A DNA stretch of 64,000 nucleotides from Paenibacillus catalpae. Its GTDB lineage: Bacteria; Bacillota; Bacilli; Paenibacillales; Paenibacillaceae. A program made the translations under genes and the position numbers. The stretch covers positions 124,001 to 188,000 of the forward strand of contig NZ_FOMT01000001.1 of NCBI RefSeq assembly GCF_900112695.1. Direction: 5' to 3'. Positions 16,249-25,135 of this stretch are shown in pieces. The notes beneath the pieces were generated by a model. The model was given only the letters and a program-made list of their open reading frames with translations. It did no database searches and was not told where the DNA came from. Positions within the stretch are counted from its first letter, which is position 1; each line of letters begins with the position of its first letter.

Positions 16249-18246
16249 ATGTTGAGGATACAGAGGAAGCTTCTGGTCGTTCTGTTAGTCATCTTTTCCA
16301 TTATCGCTGCAGGGTGTACGAATAACAATAATTCGCCTGCGCCGTCAAACGAGGCCGGGAAGCCAAGCAACGAGAATAAGTCGGCGGACAAGGAAGAAGA
16401 CAAGGGCGGGGGCGGCACGGGCACGGCAGCGGCTAAGGAAGCCCCCATGCTCGCCAAGCTCGCAGCAGACGGCACTCTCCCCCCGCTGGCGGAACGGCTG
16501 CCGGTCCAGGCAGACGTCATGGTGGAGCCCGTGGTCGACGAAATCGGACGGTACGGCGGCGATTGGACCATGGCTTGGACGGGCCCGGGCGACAAGTGGT
16601 CCGTCGGGCAGCCGACGGAGGAGGCGCTTTTCCGTTTCAACAAGGACGGCAGCGGCGTCGAGCCGAACGTAGCCAAAAGCTATGAGGTCAATGAAGATTC
16701 GACCGAGTTCACCATTCATCTCAGGGAAGGGATGAAATGGTCCGACGGCAAGCCGTTTACGGCGGATGACGTACTTTTTTATTGGGAGCACATGCTGACG
16801 AAGGAAACTTTCGGCAAGGCGATCTACGATGCCTATTACTCGGTTGATCCGGTTACGGGCGATAAAGCGCTCGCCACGGTTACGAAGGTGGACGATTATA
16901 CGTTCAAGGTTGTTCACAAGTACCCGAGCGTACAGTTTCTCGAACGGGTCGCGATTGACAACAAGTGGTTTTTCGCGCCGGCTCATTTCCACGAGACGAT
17001 CCTGCCCGAGCTTGTCGGCGAGGACAAAGCGCTGGAGATCGCCAAACAGTGGGGCTTCGAGGATACGAACGCGTTCCTGAAGGAAACCGGTTATTATTAC
17101 TGGCTTTATCCGCAAATCCCAACGCTCCGGCCATGGGTGGCCAAGAACGATCCGAACGGCGATCAGTTCATCATGGAGCGTAACCCTTATTATTGGAAAA
17201 CGGACCCTGAAGGCAATCAGCTGCCTTATATGGACCGGATCGTTGCGACGAAGATCCAGGATCCAAGCCAACGGGTTCTCGGTACGCTGGCGGGCGACTT
17301 TAACTTATCCACGTTTGGGGCGCAGGATTTCACGGTGCTGAAGGAAAACGAGAAGAAGGGCGACTACCGCGTCATCACTTGGCAGCAGCCGGCTTGGATG
17401 ACCTCCGGCATCCAGCTTAACCAAACCATCGACGACCCTAACCTTCGCAAGTTATTCCAGGATATCCGATTCAGGGAAGCGCTCTCCCTCGGGGTTAACC
17501 GTACCGAGATTACGGAGATCGTGACGAACGGCATCGCCGATCCGATTCAGGCTTCCGTCCAGGAAGGGCTCGTCGGCTACCAGGAAGGTTGGGCGGATCA
17601 ATGGTCGGGCTTCGATCCCGACCGGGCGAACGCGCTGCTCGATGAGATTGGACTAACCAAGCGCGACAAGAATAACTTCCGGCTGTTCCCCGACGGCTCG
17701 GACGTAACTCTCACCATTATGGACTCTTCGGAGGAAAGCGCCAATTACACGGAGCTCCTCAAGAAATATTACGAGGATATGGGCATTAAGACGAACGTTA
17801 AGCTTGTCGACCAGGCTACGCTGCAGGAGCTGAAGTATTCGAATCAGGTGCCGGTGAGCATCGAGAATATTTCGGTCGTAAACGTCGCATACCGTCCAGA
17901 TGCGCTGGTGCCGCTTCGAGTTCTGACTCCGTGGTATGGGCTATACGGTTTGTATGTTTCGTCGGGAGGCAAGGAGGGCATAAAGCCGGAGGGTGACGTC
18001 GCCAAAATTCTCGAGTATTGGGATCAGATCAAGGCTGCCGGAACGACCGAAGAGATTAACCGGCTAGGCGACGAGATCGTTAAGCTGCATATGAAAAACC
18101 AATGGGTGATCGGTTATGCCGGCCCAACGCCGACCTTGATCGCGGCATCGAACAAGATGGGCAACATTCCCGAAGATCTGATCTGGGCCGACGAGTTCCG
18201 TTCGCTTGGAGCGGCTCACCCCGCGCAGTTCTATTTGAAGCCGTAA
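16249..18246 (+). CDS. Family-5 (oligopeptide/oligosaccharide) ABC substrate-binding lipoprotein
   Basis: 665 residues. The ATG at 16249 is preferred over 16237 because GGAGG lies 5 bases upstream. Lipobox FSIIAAGC, then a Ser/Lys/Gly-rich linker, then the SBP_bac_5 fold with VAKSYEVNEDSTEFTIHLREGMKWSDG and FTADDVLFYWE, the family hallmark. The protein is longer than classic DppA/OppA (about 540) and resembles the large members used for oligosaccharides in some bacteria. It is the first gene of an eight-gene operon that includes both permeases and both ATPases. Substrate unknown; the downstream phosphatase and phosphodiesterase-like genes hint at a phosphorylated or glycerol-linked ligand, which is inference. 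Confidence 0.88.
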   Translation: MLRIQRKLLVVLLVIFSIIAAGCTNNNNSPAPSNEAGKPSNENKSADKEEDKGGGGTGTAAAKEAPMLAKLAADGTLPPLAERLPVQADVMVEPVVDEIGRYGGDWTMAWTGPGDKWSVGQPTEEALFRFNKDGSGVEPNVAKSYEVNEDSTEFTIHLREGMKWSDGKPFTADDVLFYWEHMLTKETFGKAIYDAYYSVDPVTGDKALATVTKVDDYTFKVVHKYPSVQFLERVAIDNKWFFAPAHFHETILPELVGEDKALEIAKQWGFEDTNAFLKETGYYYWLYPQIPTLRPWVAKNDPNGDQFIMERNPYYWKTDPEGNQLPYMDRIVATKIQDPSQRVLGTLAGDFNLSTFGAQDFTVLKENEKKGDYRVITWQQPAWMTSGIQLNQTIDDPNLRKLFQDIRFREALSLGVNRTEITEIVTNGIADPIQASVQEGLVGYQEGWADQWSGFDPDRANALLDEIGLTKRDKNNFRLFPDGSDVTLTIMDSSEESANYTELLKKYYEDMGIKTNVKLVDQATLQELKYSNQVPVSIENISVVNVAYRPDALVPLRVLTPWYGLYGLYVSSGGKEGIKPEGDVAKILEYWDQIKAAGTTEEINRLGDEIVKLHMKNQWVIGYAGPTPTLIAASNKMGNIPEDLIWADEFRSLGAAHPAQFYLKP

Positions 18247-18266
18247 CCTTTGTTAGCATGCGTGCC

Positions 18267-18295
18267 GCAAGGGGAGAGCGGAAGCTCCCCCTTGC
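18267..18295 (+). other. Intercistronic stem-loop after binding-protein gene
   Basis: GCAAGGGG (18267-18274) pairs with CCCCTTGC (18288-18295), with an AG/CT extension and no T-tract. It lies between the binding protein and the first permease. Confidence 0.5.
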
Positions 18296-18356
18296 ATCGG
18301 CGTGTTTATTCTGAAGACATTCGCACTGTGCTGAATGGTCATGGGGAGGATTACAG

Positions 18357-19355
18357 GTGCTACAGTACACGTTGAAGCGTATTTTGCTGGCCATCCCGGT
18401 CGTGTTTTTCATATCCGTCATTGTGTTCTACATTATACAGCTGCCGCCCGGCGATTACGTCTCCAATTACGCGGCAGAAATGTCCGTAGCCGGGGAGGGA
18501 TTCACGCAGGAAGACATGGCTGCAATGCGGGCGGATTTGGGACTCGACCGTCCCGTTTACGAGCAGTACTTCATTTGGGTCCAGGACATCGTATTGCACG
18601 GAGACTTTGGCTTCTCCTTTAACTATAACAAGCCTGTGCTGGCCGTCATTGAGCAATATATGGGCCTGACGCTGACCGTGTCCCTGGTCACAATGGCTTT
18701 CCAATATCTTGTGGCGATTCCGATCGGCATCTACTGCGCGGTCAAGCAATATTCGATTGGCGATTATTTCTTTTCGGGGCTGAGCTTTCTCGGAATGGCG
18801 ACGCCGCATTTTCTGATGGCGGTCATTCTAATGTTTCTCTCCTACACCTGGTTCGGCGACCCGCTGCTCGGTCTGTTCTCCGCCGAATACGTGAATGCGC
18901 CGTGGTCGATGGACAAAGCAATCGATCTGGCAAAGCATATGGTCATTCCCGTCATCGTCATCGGGCTGTCCGGGACGGCGGATTTGATTCGCGTGATGCG
19001 GGGCCAGATGCTGGATGAGCTGAATAAGCCCAACGTCGTTACGGCAAGGGCGAAAGGTTTATCGGAGAGGAAAATATTGTTCAAGTATCCGACGCGAGCG
19101 GCGCTGAACCCCATCGTCAGCACGTTCGGCTGGTCGCTTACGTCGATCTTCACCGGGTCTACGATTACGGCGATCGTCCTTAATTTGCCGATTCAAGGGC
19201 CGGTCATGTTCAATGCCTTGCTGGGGCAGGACATGTATCTGGCAGGGACCTGGCTGCTGTTCATGGCTCTGCTCACCGTGCTCGGAACATTGATCTCAGA
19301 TATATTGCTTGCGTGGCTGGACCCAAAAATCCGTACAGAATTCAGGGGAACGTAG
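18357..19355 (+). CDS. DppB-type ABC permease
   Basis: 332 residues, GTG start with GGGGAGGA 6 bases upstream. It begins MLQYTLKRILLAIPVVFFISVIVFYI, the standard DppB/OppB N-terminus, followed by a periplasm-facing loop (QEDMAAMRADLGLDRPVYEQY) and five more helices. The BPD_transp_1 segment is VVTARAKGLSERKILFKYPTRAALNPI. It forms the heterodimeric channel with the next gene, whose ATG follows its TAG directly. Confidence 0.92.
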   Translation: MLQYTLKRILLAIPVVFFISVIVFYIIQLPPGDYVSNYAAEMSVAGEGFTQEDMAAMRADLGLDRPVYEQYFIWVQDIVLHGDFGFSFNYNKPVLAVIEQYMGLTLTVSLVTMAFQYLVAIPIGIYCAVKQYSIGDYFFSGLSFLGMATPHFLMAVILMFLSYTWFGDPLLGLFSAEYVNAPWSMDKAIDLAKHMVIPVIVIGLSGTADLIRVMRGQMLDELNKPNVVTARAKGLSERKILFKYPTRAALNPIVSTFGWSLTSIFTGSTITAIVLNLPIQGPVMFNALLGQDMYLAGTWLLFMALLTVLGTLISDILLAWLDPKIRTEFRGT

Positions 19356-20495
19356 ATGATGAGACCATTCGGAAGACGACAATCCGCTGCCGCTGAGCCG
19401 GCCATTGATAAGGATTTGAACTACAGCTCGCAATGGCGCCTCATGTACGTAAGGTTCAAGAAGCACAAGCTCGCACGGGTCAGCCTGGTCGTGCTGGCGC
19501 TCCTGTACGCAAGTGCGTTGTTCGCCCAATTTCTAGCCCCTTACGGGCTGGAAAACTACGATAGCAAATACGTGAACGCGCCGCCCATGAAGCTGCGATT
19601 CGTCGATGCGGAAGGGAAGTTCCATATCCGTCCGTTCGTTTACGGGCTGAAGTCGGGGCGTGATCCGGAGACGATGCGCAAAATGTTCACGTCCGACACG
19701 GACAAGAAGTATCCGCTGCAAATTTTCGTCAAGGGGGAGAAGTACAAGTTTCTTGGCCTCATTCCTTCTTCCACGCATTTGATCGGCGTCGAGGAGCCAG
19801 GCCGCCTCTTTCTGCTCGGCACGGACTCGCTTGGACGGGACTTATTTTCCCGCATTTTGCTGGGAAGCCAGGTATCGTTAAGCATTCCTTTGGTGGGGGT
19901 CGGCATCAGCTTCGTATTAGGCTTGATCATCGGCGGCGCGTCAGGCTATTTCGGAGGCTGGCTGGACGCCGTCATTCAACGGGTTATCGAAATTATCCGT
20001 TCCTTCCCGACGCTGCCGTTATGGATGGCATTGTCCGCTGCGATTCCTCCGCGCATTCCGGTCGTCCGGATGTATTTCTACATCGTTATCATCTTCGCGT
20101 TCATCGAATGGACGGGGCTGGCGAGGGTTGTACGAGGCAAGTTTATATCTCTCAAAAACGAAGATTACGTCGTTGCCGCCAAAATCGCGGGTGTCAGCGA
20201 CTCGAAAATTATCGTCAAGCATTTGCTGCCCGGCTTCATCAGCTACCTGGTCGTTGCCACAACGCTGGCGATTCCCGGCATGATTCTTGCCGAGACGGCC
20301 ATGAGCTTCCTCGGCCTAGGCATTCGTTCTCCCGCCACCAGCTGGGGCGTGCTGCTGCAGGAAGCTCAGAAAATCGATAATATCGCTTTGTATCCATGGA
20401 AAATCATTCCGCTCGGCACGGTCATACTCACCGTCTTAACGTTCAACTTTTTGGGAGACGGCTTACGCGATGCGGCGGATCCGTACAAACGGTAA
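19356..20495 (+). CDS. DppC-type ABC permease
   Basis: 379 residues; the ATG immediately follows the stop of the DppB-type gene. It has a cytoplasmic N-terminus, a helix LVVLALLYASALFAQFLAPYG, then a long extracellular insertion (about residues 70-150) before LFLLGTDSLGRDLFSRILLGSQVSLSIPLVGV, the DppC hallmark. The conserved coupling region is EDYVVAAKIAGVSDSKIIVKHLLPG. The insertion makes it longer than classic DppC (about 300 residues), as in the family-5 oligosaccharide/peptide relatives with large binding proteins. Confidence 0.92.
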   Translation: MMRPFGRRQSAAAEPAIDKDLNYSSQWRLMYVRFKKHKLARVSLVVLALLYASALFAQFLAPYGLENYDSKYVNAPPMKLRFVDAEGKFHIRPFVYGLKSGRDPETMRKMFTSDTDKKYPLQIFVKGEKYKFLGLIPSSTHLIGVEEPGRLFLLGTDSLGRDLFSRILLGSQVSLSIPLVGVGISFVLGLIIGGASGYFGGWLDAVIQRVIEIIRSFPTLPLWMALSAAIPPRIPVVRMYFYIVIIFAFIEWTGLARVVRGKFISLKNEDYVVAAKIAGVSDSKIIVKHLLPGFISYLVVATTLAIPGMILAETAMSFLGLGIRSPATSWGVLLQEAQKIDNIALYPWKIIPLGTVILTVLTFNFLGDGLRDAADPYKR

Positions 20496-20528
20496 GCAAA
20501 AAATTAAGGTTATAGCGAGGGGATACCT

Positions 20529-21599
20529 ATGACAGCAGAGACCGCTCAACCGCAGCAGCCGCTTCTCCGCGTTCAGGATCTGAAGATTCGGATTCGGATG
20601 GATAACGGAGTAATGAACGCCGTGGACGGGGTCGATTTCGAAATCCGCCGAGGCAGAACGTTAGGCCTCGTAGGCGAATCGGGCTGCGGCAAAAGCTTGA
20701 CGAGCCGCGCGCTTATCGGCATCAACCCGAAGGAATGCGAAACGTCGGGGAGAGTCGCGTACCGGTCGTCGCAGGAGCCCGAGGCGAAGGAGGAGCCGCT
20801 GGACCTGCTCGCTCTGGACCCCAACGGCCGGAAAATCCGGTCCATTCGCGGGCGCAAGATCGCGATGATCTTCCAAGAGCCGATGACAGCCTTCTCGCCG
20901 ATGTACACGATCGGGAATCAGATCATGGAAGCCATTCTGATCCACCGGACAAGGAACAAGAAGGAAGCGAAGAAGATTGCGCTCGAGATGCTGAGCAAGG
21001 TCGGCATATCGGATGAGGAGAAGCGGTTCGACCAATACCCGCATGAGTTCTCCGGCGGGATGCGACAACGGGCAATGATCTCGATGGCGTTGTCGTGCAA
21101 CCCCGAGCTGCTGATCGCCGACGAGCCGACGACAGCGCTCGATGTGACGATCCAGGCCCAGGTGCTGGAGCTGATGAAGCGGCTGCAGCAGGAATTCGGC
21201 ATGGCGATTCTGCTGGTGACGCATGATTTGGGCATTATCGCGGAAATGTGCGACGAAGTCGCCGTCATGTATCTCGGCAAAATCGTTGAGCAGGCGCCAA
21301 TGAAGGAGATTTTCCGCAATCCGAAGCACCCGTATACGAAAGGGCTTTTGCGCTCGATGCCTAGGCTTGGCGGCAATAAAACGAAACGGCTGGAATCGAT
21401 TGAAGGCTCGGTGCCGGTTCCGGTCAATATGCCGCCAATGTGCGGCTTCTACGACCGCTGCAAGGACCGTATCGAAGGCGTATGCAATAGGCGGTCCGTG
21501 CCCGCAACGCAAATTTCGGGCAGCCACATGGTCAGGTGCTTCCTGTATTCGGAACAGCAGGGAGGGGATAACGATGGCGAAGCCCATATTGGAAATTAA
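20529..21599 (+). CDS. OppD/DppD-type ABC ATPase
   Basis: 356-residue nucleotide-binding subunit. Walker A GESGCGKS, Q-loop FQEPMTAFSP, signature FSGGMRQRAMI, Walker B LLIADEPTTALD and switch His VTHDLGI are all intact. The C-terminal oligopeptide/dipeptide extension with a Cys-rich segment (MCGFYDRCKDRIEGVC) is typical. It overlaps the next ATPase gene by 26 bases. Confidence 0.93.
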   Translation: MTAETAQPQQPLLRVQDLKIRIRMDNGVMNAVDGVDFEIRRGRTLGLVGESGCGKSLTSRALIGINPKECETSGRVAYRSSQEPEAKEEPLDLLALDPNGRKIRSIRGRKIAMIFQEPMTAFSPMYTIGNQIMEAILIHRTRNKKEAKKIALEMLSKVGISDEEKRFDQYPHEFSGGMRQRAMISMALSCNPELLIADEPTTALDVTIQAQVLELMKRLQQEFGMAILLVTHDLGIIAEMCDEVAVMYLGKIVEQAPMKEIFRNPKHPYTKGLLRSMPRLGGNKTKRLESIEGSVPVPVNMPPMCGFYDRCKDRIEGVCNRRSVPATQISGSHMVRCFLYSEQQGGDNDGEAHIGN

Positions 21600-22611
21600 A
21601 AATCTCAATAAGGATTTCAAAGTAAAGTCCAAGAAGGCGTTGTTCGCGAAACCGGTATCCGTGCGCGTACTGCAGGATGTTTCCTTTCAACTGCTGGAGG
21701 GGGAAACGCTGAGCATCGTCGGGGAATCCGGCTGCGGCAAGACAACGCTGGGCCGGTGCATCGTGAGAGGCATGAATGCCACCTCCGGCGAAGTTGTCTA
21801 CCGTACGGAGGGTGGAGAGGCCGTTGATTTCCTGAAACTGAAGGGTGCCGAATCGAAAAAGTTAAGAAAAGACATTCAGATGATTTTCCAGGACCCGTAC
21901 TCTTCGCTGAGCCCGCGGATGAGCGTCTTCGATATTATATCCGAGCCTCTGATCGCCAACTTCAAGCTGCCTAAATCGGAGGTAGAGCGGAAGGTGTCGG
22001 CCATCGCGGAGAAAACGGGACTAAACGTCAGCTACCTTAAACGTTATCCGCATGCCTTCTCCGGCGGACAGCGTCAGCGGATCGCCATTGCCCGGGCGCT
22101 AATTACCCAGCCGAGGCTTATCGTATGCGACGAAGCGGTATCCGCGCTGGACGTGTCGATCCAAGCGCAAATCATTAATCTGTTGAAGGATCTGCAGGAG
22201 CAATATAAAATCACTTATATATTCATCTCTCACGATCTCTCGATCGTCGAGAACATTTCGGACCGAGTGGCGGTCATGCATCTGGGCAAGGTGGTGGAGA
22301 TGGCTGGCGTCGACTCCATGTTCAAGCAGCCCAGACATCCGTATACCGAGGCGCTTCTCTCCGCCGTGCCGCAGCCGGATCCGGATCTGAAGAAGGAGAG
22401 GATCGTTCTGGAGGGCGAGGTGCCGAATCCGGCGAACCCGCCAAGCGGCTGCCACTTTCATCCTCGCTGTGCATACAAGACCGAGAGATGCGTGAAGGAA
22501 ATGCCCGCATTGCGGGAAATTGGCGACAACCATATGGCCGCTTGCCATTACGCGGAACAATTGACTTTAAGGGGGGCAAGGCATGAACGGGGAACAAGCG
22601 ATGAACAATGA
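21574..22611 (+). CDS. OppF/DppF-type ABC ATPase
   Basis: 345 residues from the ATG at 21574, chosen because GGAGGGG lies just upstream and MAKPILEIKNLNKDF is the family start; the open frame extends further upstream but without support. Walker A GESGCGKTT, signature FSGGQRQRI, Walker B LIVCDEAVSALD and the C-terminal HPRCAYKTERC cluster are present. Note Glu-Ala-Val in place of the usual Glu-Pro-Val/Thr after Walker B, a common variant. It ends 29 bases inside the HAD gene. Confidence 0.93.
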   Translation: MAKPILEIKNLNKDFKVKSKKALFAKPVSVRVLQDVSFQLLEGETLSIVGESGCGKTTLGRCIVRGMNATSGEVVYRTEGGEAVDFLKLKGAESKKLRKDIQMIFQDPYSSLSPRMSVFDIISEPLIANFKLPKSEVERKVSAIAEKTGLNVSYLKRYPHAFSGGQRQRIAIARALITQPRLIVCDEAVSALDVSIQAQIINLLKDLQEQYKITYIFISHDLSIVENISDRVAVMHLGKVVEMAGVDSMFKQPRHPYTEALLSAVPQPDPDLKKERIVLEGEVPNPANPPSGCHFHPRCAYKTERCVKEMPALREIGDNHMAACHYAEQLTLRGARHERGTSDEQ

Positions 22612-23158
22612 AGCGAAAGAACTTATCATATTTCTTGATTGCGGGGATACGATTATCGATGAAGGTACCGAAGTGCGCGACGAGCACGGCACGGTTATAG
22701 AGGGTAGAGTCATTCCCGGAGCCGATGAGATGGTTCGAACGCTGGCAGAGCGCGGGTACCGGCTGGCGATCGTAGCCGACGGCTTGGCCCAATCGTTTAA
22801 AAATTTGTTAACGATAAACGGCCTATACGATTATTTCGAAGTATTGATTTATTCCGAGCAGATGAAGGCCGAGAAACCGCATCCGCGAATGTTCAAGGCG
22901 GCGATGGGCGCGATGGAGCTTGGCGAACAGGACCGGAGCAGAATCATCATGGTTGGCAACAACCTGTCGCGCGATGTCAGGGGAGCGAACCGGGTCGGCA
23001 TTACGAGCGTGCATTTGAACTGGACCTCGCGTTACCCGAAGACCTCGCTTGATCCCGCGGAGATGCCGGATTATACGATCGAGCAGCCGCTTGCGCTCGT
23101 GGAGCTTGCGGATCGTTTGAATGAGGAACTCGCTATGAAGAAGCGGGTTCAGGCTTAA
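22583..23158 (+). CDS. HAD-superfamily phosphatase
   Basis: 191 residues, ATG preceded by AAGGGGGG. Motif I IIFLDCGDT (Asp nucleophile and acid/base Asp), a weak motif II (VADG), a Lys-containing motif III (MKAEKPHPRMF) and motif IV GNNLSRDVRGANRVG are in order. The small cap and layout fit the phosphoglycolate-phosphatase-like branch. It overlaps the ATPase gene by 29 bases, so it is expressed with the importer and probably dephosphorylates a product of the imported compound. Substrate unknown. Confidence 0.85.
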   Translation: MNGEQAMNNEAKELIIFLDCGDTIIDEGTEVRDEHGTVIEGRVIPGADEMVRTLAERGYRLAIVADGLAQSFKNLLTINGLYDYFEVLIYSEQMKAEKPHPRMFKAAMGAMELGEQDRSRIIMVGNNLSRDVRGANRVGITSVHLNWTSRYPKTSLDPAEMPDYTIEQPLALVELADRLNEELAMKKRVQA

Positions 23159-23176
23159 AGGGAGCAGCAGCTAGCC

Positions 23177-24223
23177 ATGGCGAAAATCGATGATGTGGCG
23201 CGTCTTGCCGGCGTATCCAAAGGAACCGTCTCCAACGTGTTCAGCCAGAAGCGGCCGACAAGCAAGGAAGTGACGGAAAGGGTGCTTAAGGCGTCCAAAG
23301 AGCTGAATTACGTTCCGAATCACATCGCGAGAAGCCTGGTAACGAAAAAGACGATGGCGATAGGACTTACCATCCCGCACGGCAATTTTTTCTTCAGTGC
23401 CTTTCACAACCAATTCATTAACGGAGTTGTGCTGGAGGCTTCCCGGTTCGGCTACAGAGTGCTGCTCGATATGCTTCCGGTGCTGGAGGTGAAGACGCCC
23501 TCCTTGGCCAGCTACCCGATTGACGGAGCGATTGTCCTTGGGCCGACGGAGGAGGATGAAAGGATTCGCTTGCTCCACTTTAACGGCATTCCCTTTGTCA
23601 CGGTCGGCAAAATTTTTAATGCGCAGGTAAAGGAAGCTCCTACGGTAAACAACGATAACGCTCGGATCGTGCATGACATTTGCGATTATTTGATTGCCAG
23701 AGGACATAAGAATCTCATGTTTCTGAACGCAACGAAAGGGACGACCGTCTCCATGGAGAGAAGAACGGCATTCATGGAAGCGCTGGCAAAGCATCGGCTC
23801 GTCATGCGGGATTCTATGCACCATTACAAGCCGCACACCCAATCGGATCATTATTTGCATTACGGCTATGCCGAGACGATCCGCGTCATCCGGGAAAGCG
23901 GCGAGAAGGTGACGGCGATCATTGCGGACGACGACCGAGCAGCCTTCAACGCCATGAACGCGATTAAGGATTTGGGCCTGCGCATCCCCGAGGATATCTC
24001 CCTGTTTGTCATATGCGGCGATCTTTCGATGATGCACCAGACAATGCCGCCGCTGACCGGTATGGATTTGCAGCCCTCCGAGCTGGGGGCGCAGTCCGTC
24101 AAGCTGCTTATGCATATGCTTGGCATCAGCAACGAAGGCGATTACCCGGACCATTTAATCATCGAAAGTAAAATCGTCGAGGGAGCTTCCTGTTCTTCGA
24201 TAGAAGGAGAGTGGCAAGGTTGA
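23177..24223 (+). CDS. LacI-family transcriptional regulator
   Basis: 348 residues. The N-terminal helix-turn-helix is complete (IDDVARLAGVSKGTVSNVF) with the hinge helix (NHIARSLVTKKTMAIGL), followed by a periplasmic-binding-protein-like effector domain (SYPIDGAIVLGPTEEDERI ... AIIADDDRAAFNAMNAIKDLGLRIPEDISL). It sits inside the transport operon and probably represses it through the TTAAACCGGTTTAA-type operators before 16249. Its stop TGA overlaps the TTG start of the next gene. Confidence 0.92.
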   Translation: MAKIDDVARLAGVSKGTVSNVFSQKRPTSKEVTERVLKASKELNYVPNHIARSLVTKKTMAIGLTIPHGNFFFSAFHNQFINGVVLEASRFGYRVLLDMLPVLEVKTPSLASYPIDGAIVLGPTEEDERIRLLHFNGIPFVTVGKIFNAQVKEAPTVNNDNARIVHDICDYLIARGHKNLMFLNATKGTTVSMERRTAFMEALAKHRLVMRDSMHHYKPHTQSDHYLHYGYAETIRVIRESGEKVTAIIADDDRAAFNAMNAIKDLGLRIPEDISLFVICGDLSMMHQTMPPLTGMDLQPSELGAQSVKLLMHMLGISNEGDYPDHLIIESKIVEGASCSSIEGEWQG

Positions 24224-24939
24224 AACGGCCAATGGTAGGCGCCCATACGGGAAGCGGTGCAAGCCCGGACAACACGCTCGCTTCGTTCTTGGAGGGCGTT
24301 CAAAGCGGAGCGGATATCGTGGAGGTGGACGTGCATGCCGCGAAGGACGGCACGGCCGTTCTGCTGCATGACGATTCTCCCTATCTGCTGACCTGTACGT
24401 TCGAGCAGTTGAACAGTCCCGCTATGCGACGGCGGCTGGACCCGGCTTACGCGGAGCACGAAATCGCCACCCTGGAGCAAATCCTGCAGCTATCGGATCG
24501 GCTTGGCACAAAGTTGAATATTGATCTGAAGTCGGCCGCCAGCATCTTACCGACCGTTAGGCTCATTCGGCAGTACGGCGCTCAGGAGCGGGTCCATATA
24601 ACCGGCTATTCGGAAACGATGACGGCTCGGTTCCCTGATATTCCAGTCATGATCAACACGCCGGTCAAGGTCGAAGCCTGGCAACCGGAGCAATACGACA
24701 AGTACGACAAGTTTGCTCAGCGCGTCTGTGAGGCGGCGAAAAGGGATGGATATGCCGGCCTTAATATGAATTACCGGACCTGCTTCGAGCCAATCGTGGA
24801 GACAGCTCACGCGCACGGGTTAACCGTGTGGGTCTATACGGTTAACGAGCCTGCGCAGATGGAGCGATTCATCCGGATGGGCGTTGATGCCATTACGACG
24901 CGCAAGCCGGAGATGCTGCTTGGGTTCCTAACTAAATAG
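24220..24939 (+). CDS. Glycerophosphodiester phosphodiesterase-like protein, variant active site
   Basis: 239 residues from a TTG whose last two bases are part of the preceding TGA stop; AAGGAG lies 10 bases upstream. A GTG at 24211 is in frame but too close to that site. The GDPD TIM-barrel is clear: EVDVHAAKDGTAVLLHDD, NIDLKS and WVYTVNEPAQMERFIRMGVDAITTRKP. The N-terminal catalytic segment reads AHTGSGASPDNT where the family has AHRG....PENT: the phosphate-binding Arg is Thr and the metal-binding Glu is Asp. Activity may therefore be altered. Last gene of the importer operon. Confidence 0.82.
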   Translation: MKRPMVGAHTGSGASPDNTLASFLEGVQSGADIVEVDVHAAKDGTAVLLHDDSPYLLTCTFEQLNSPAMRRRLDPAYAEHEIATLEQILQLSDRLGTKLNIDLKSAASILPTVRLIRQYGAQERVHITGYSETMTARFPDIPVMINTPVKVEAWQPEQYDKYDKFAQRVCEAAKRDGYAGLNMNYRTCFEPIVETAHAHGLTVWVYTVNEPAQMERFIRMGVDAITTRKPEMLLGFLTK

Positions 24940-24949
24940 TTCAAGATTA

Positions 24950-24986
24950 ACCGACCACTGTCTCTGACGGCGGGCGGTTTTTTTTT
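24950..24986 (+). terminator. Rho-independent terminator
   Basis: Imperfect GC-rich stem (24950-24960 with 24968-24978, two mismatches) followed by a run of nine T, just after the GDPD-like gene. It ends the eight-gene operon. Confidence 0.7.
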
Positions 24987-25135
24987 GCCGCAATGTAAAA
25001 AAATCAATAATGCATGGAAGACTCCTTTATCGGGTTGCTGAACCGCTAGATATATAATTCGAAAGGTTACATGTCTCTTTATCGACATGATAGTATTGAA
25101 CTATAACAATGCGACCGAAGGGACGATAATGAACC

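Noticed and set aside
16345..17271. 308-codon minus-strand open frame within the family-5 binding protein gene
   Set aside because: Antisense to a clear SBP_bac_5 gene in GC-rich DNA; Arg/Leu-rich sequence without domain.
20661..21632. 323-codon minus-strand open frame within the ATPase genes
   Set aside because: His/Arg-rich antisense shadow of OppD-type gene with all ABC motifs on the plus strand.
23171..24154. 327-codon minus-strand open frame within the LacI gene
   Set aside because: Antisense shadow; the plus strand encodes a complete LacI regulator with helix-turn-helix.
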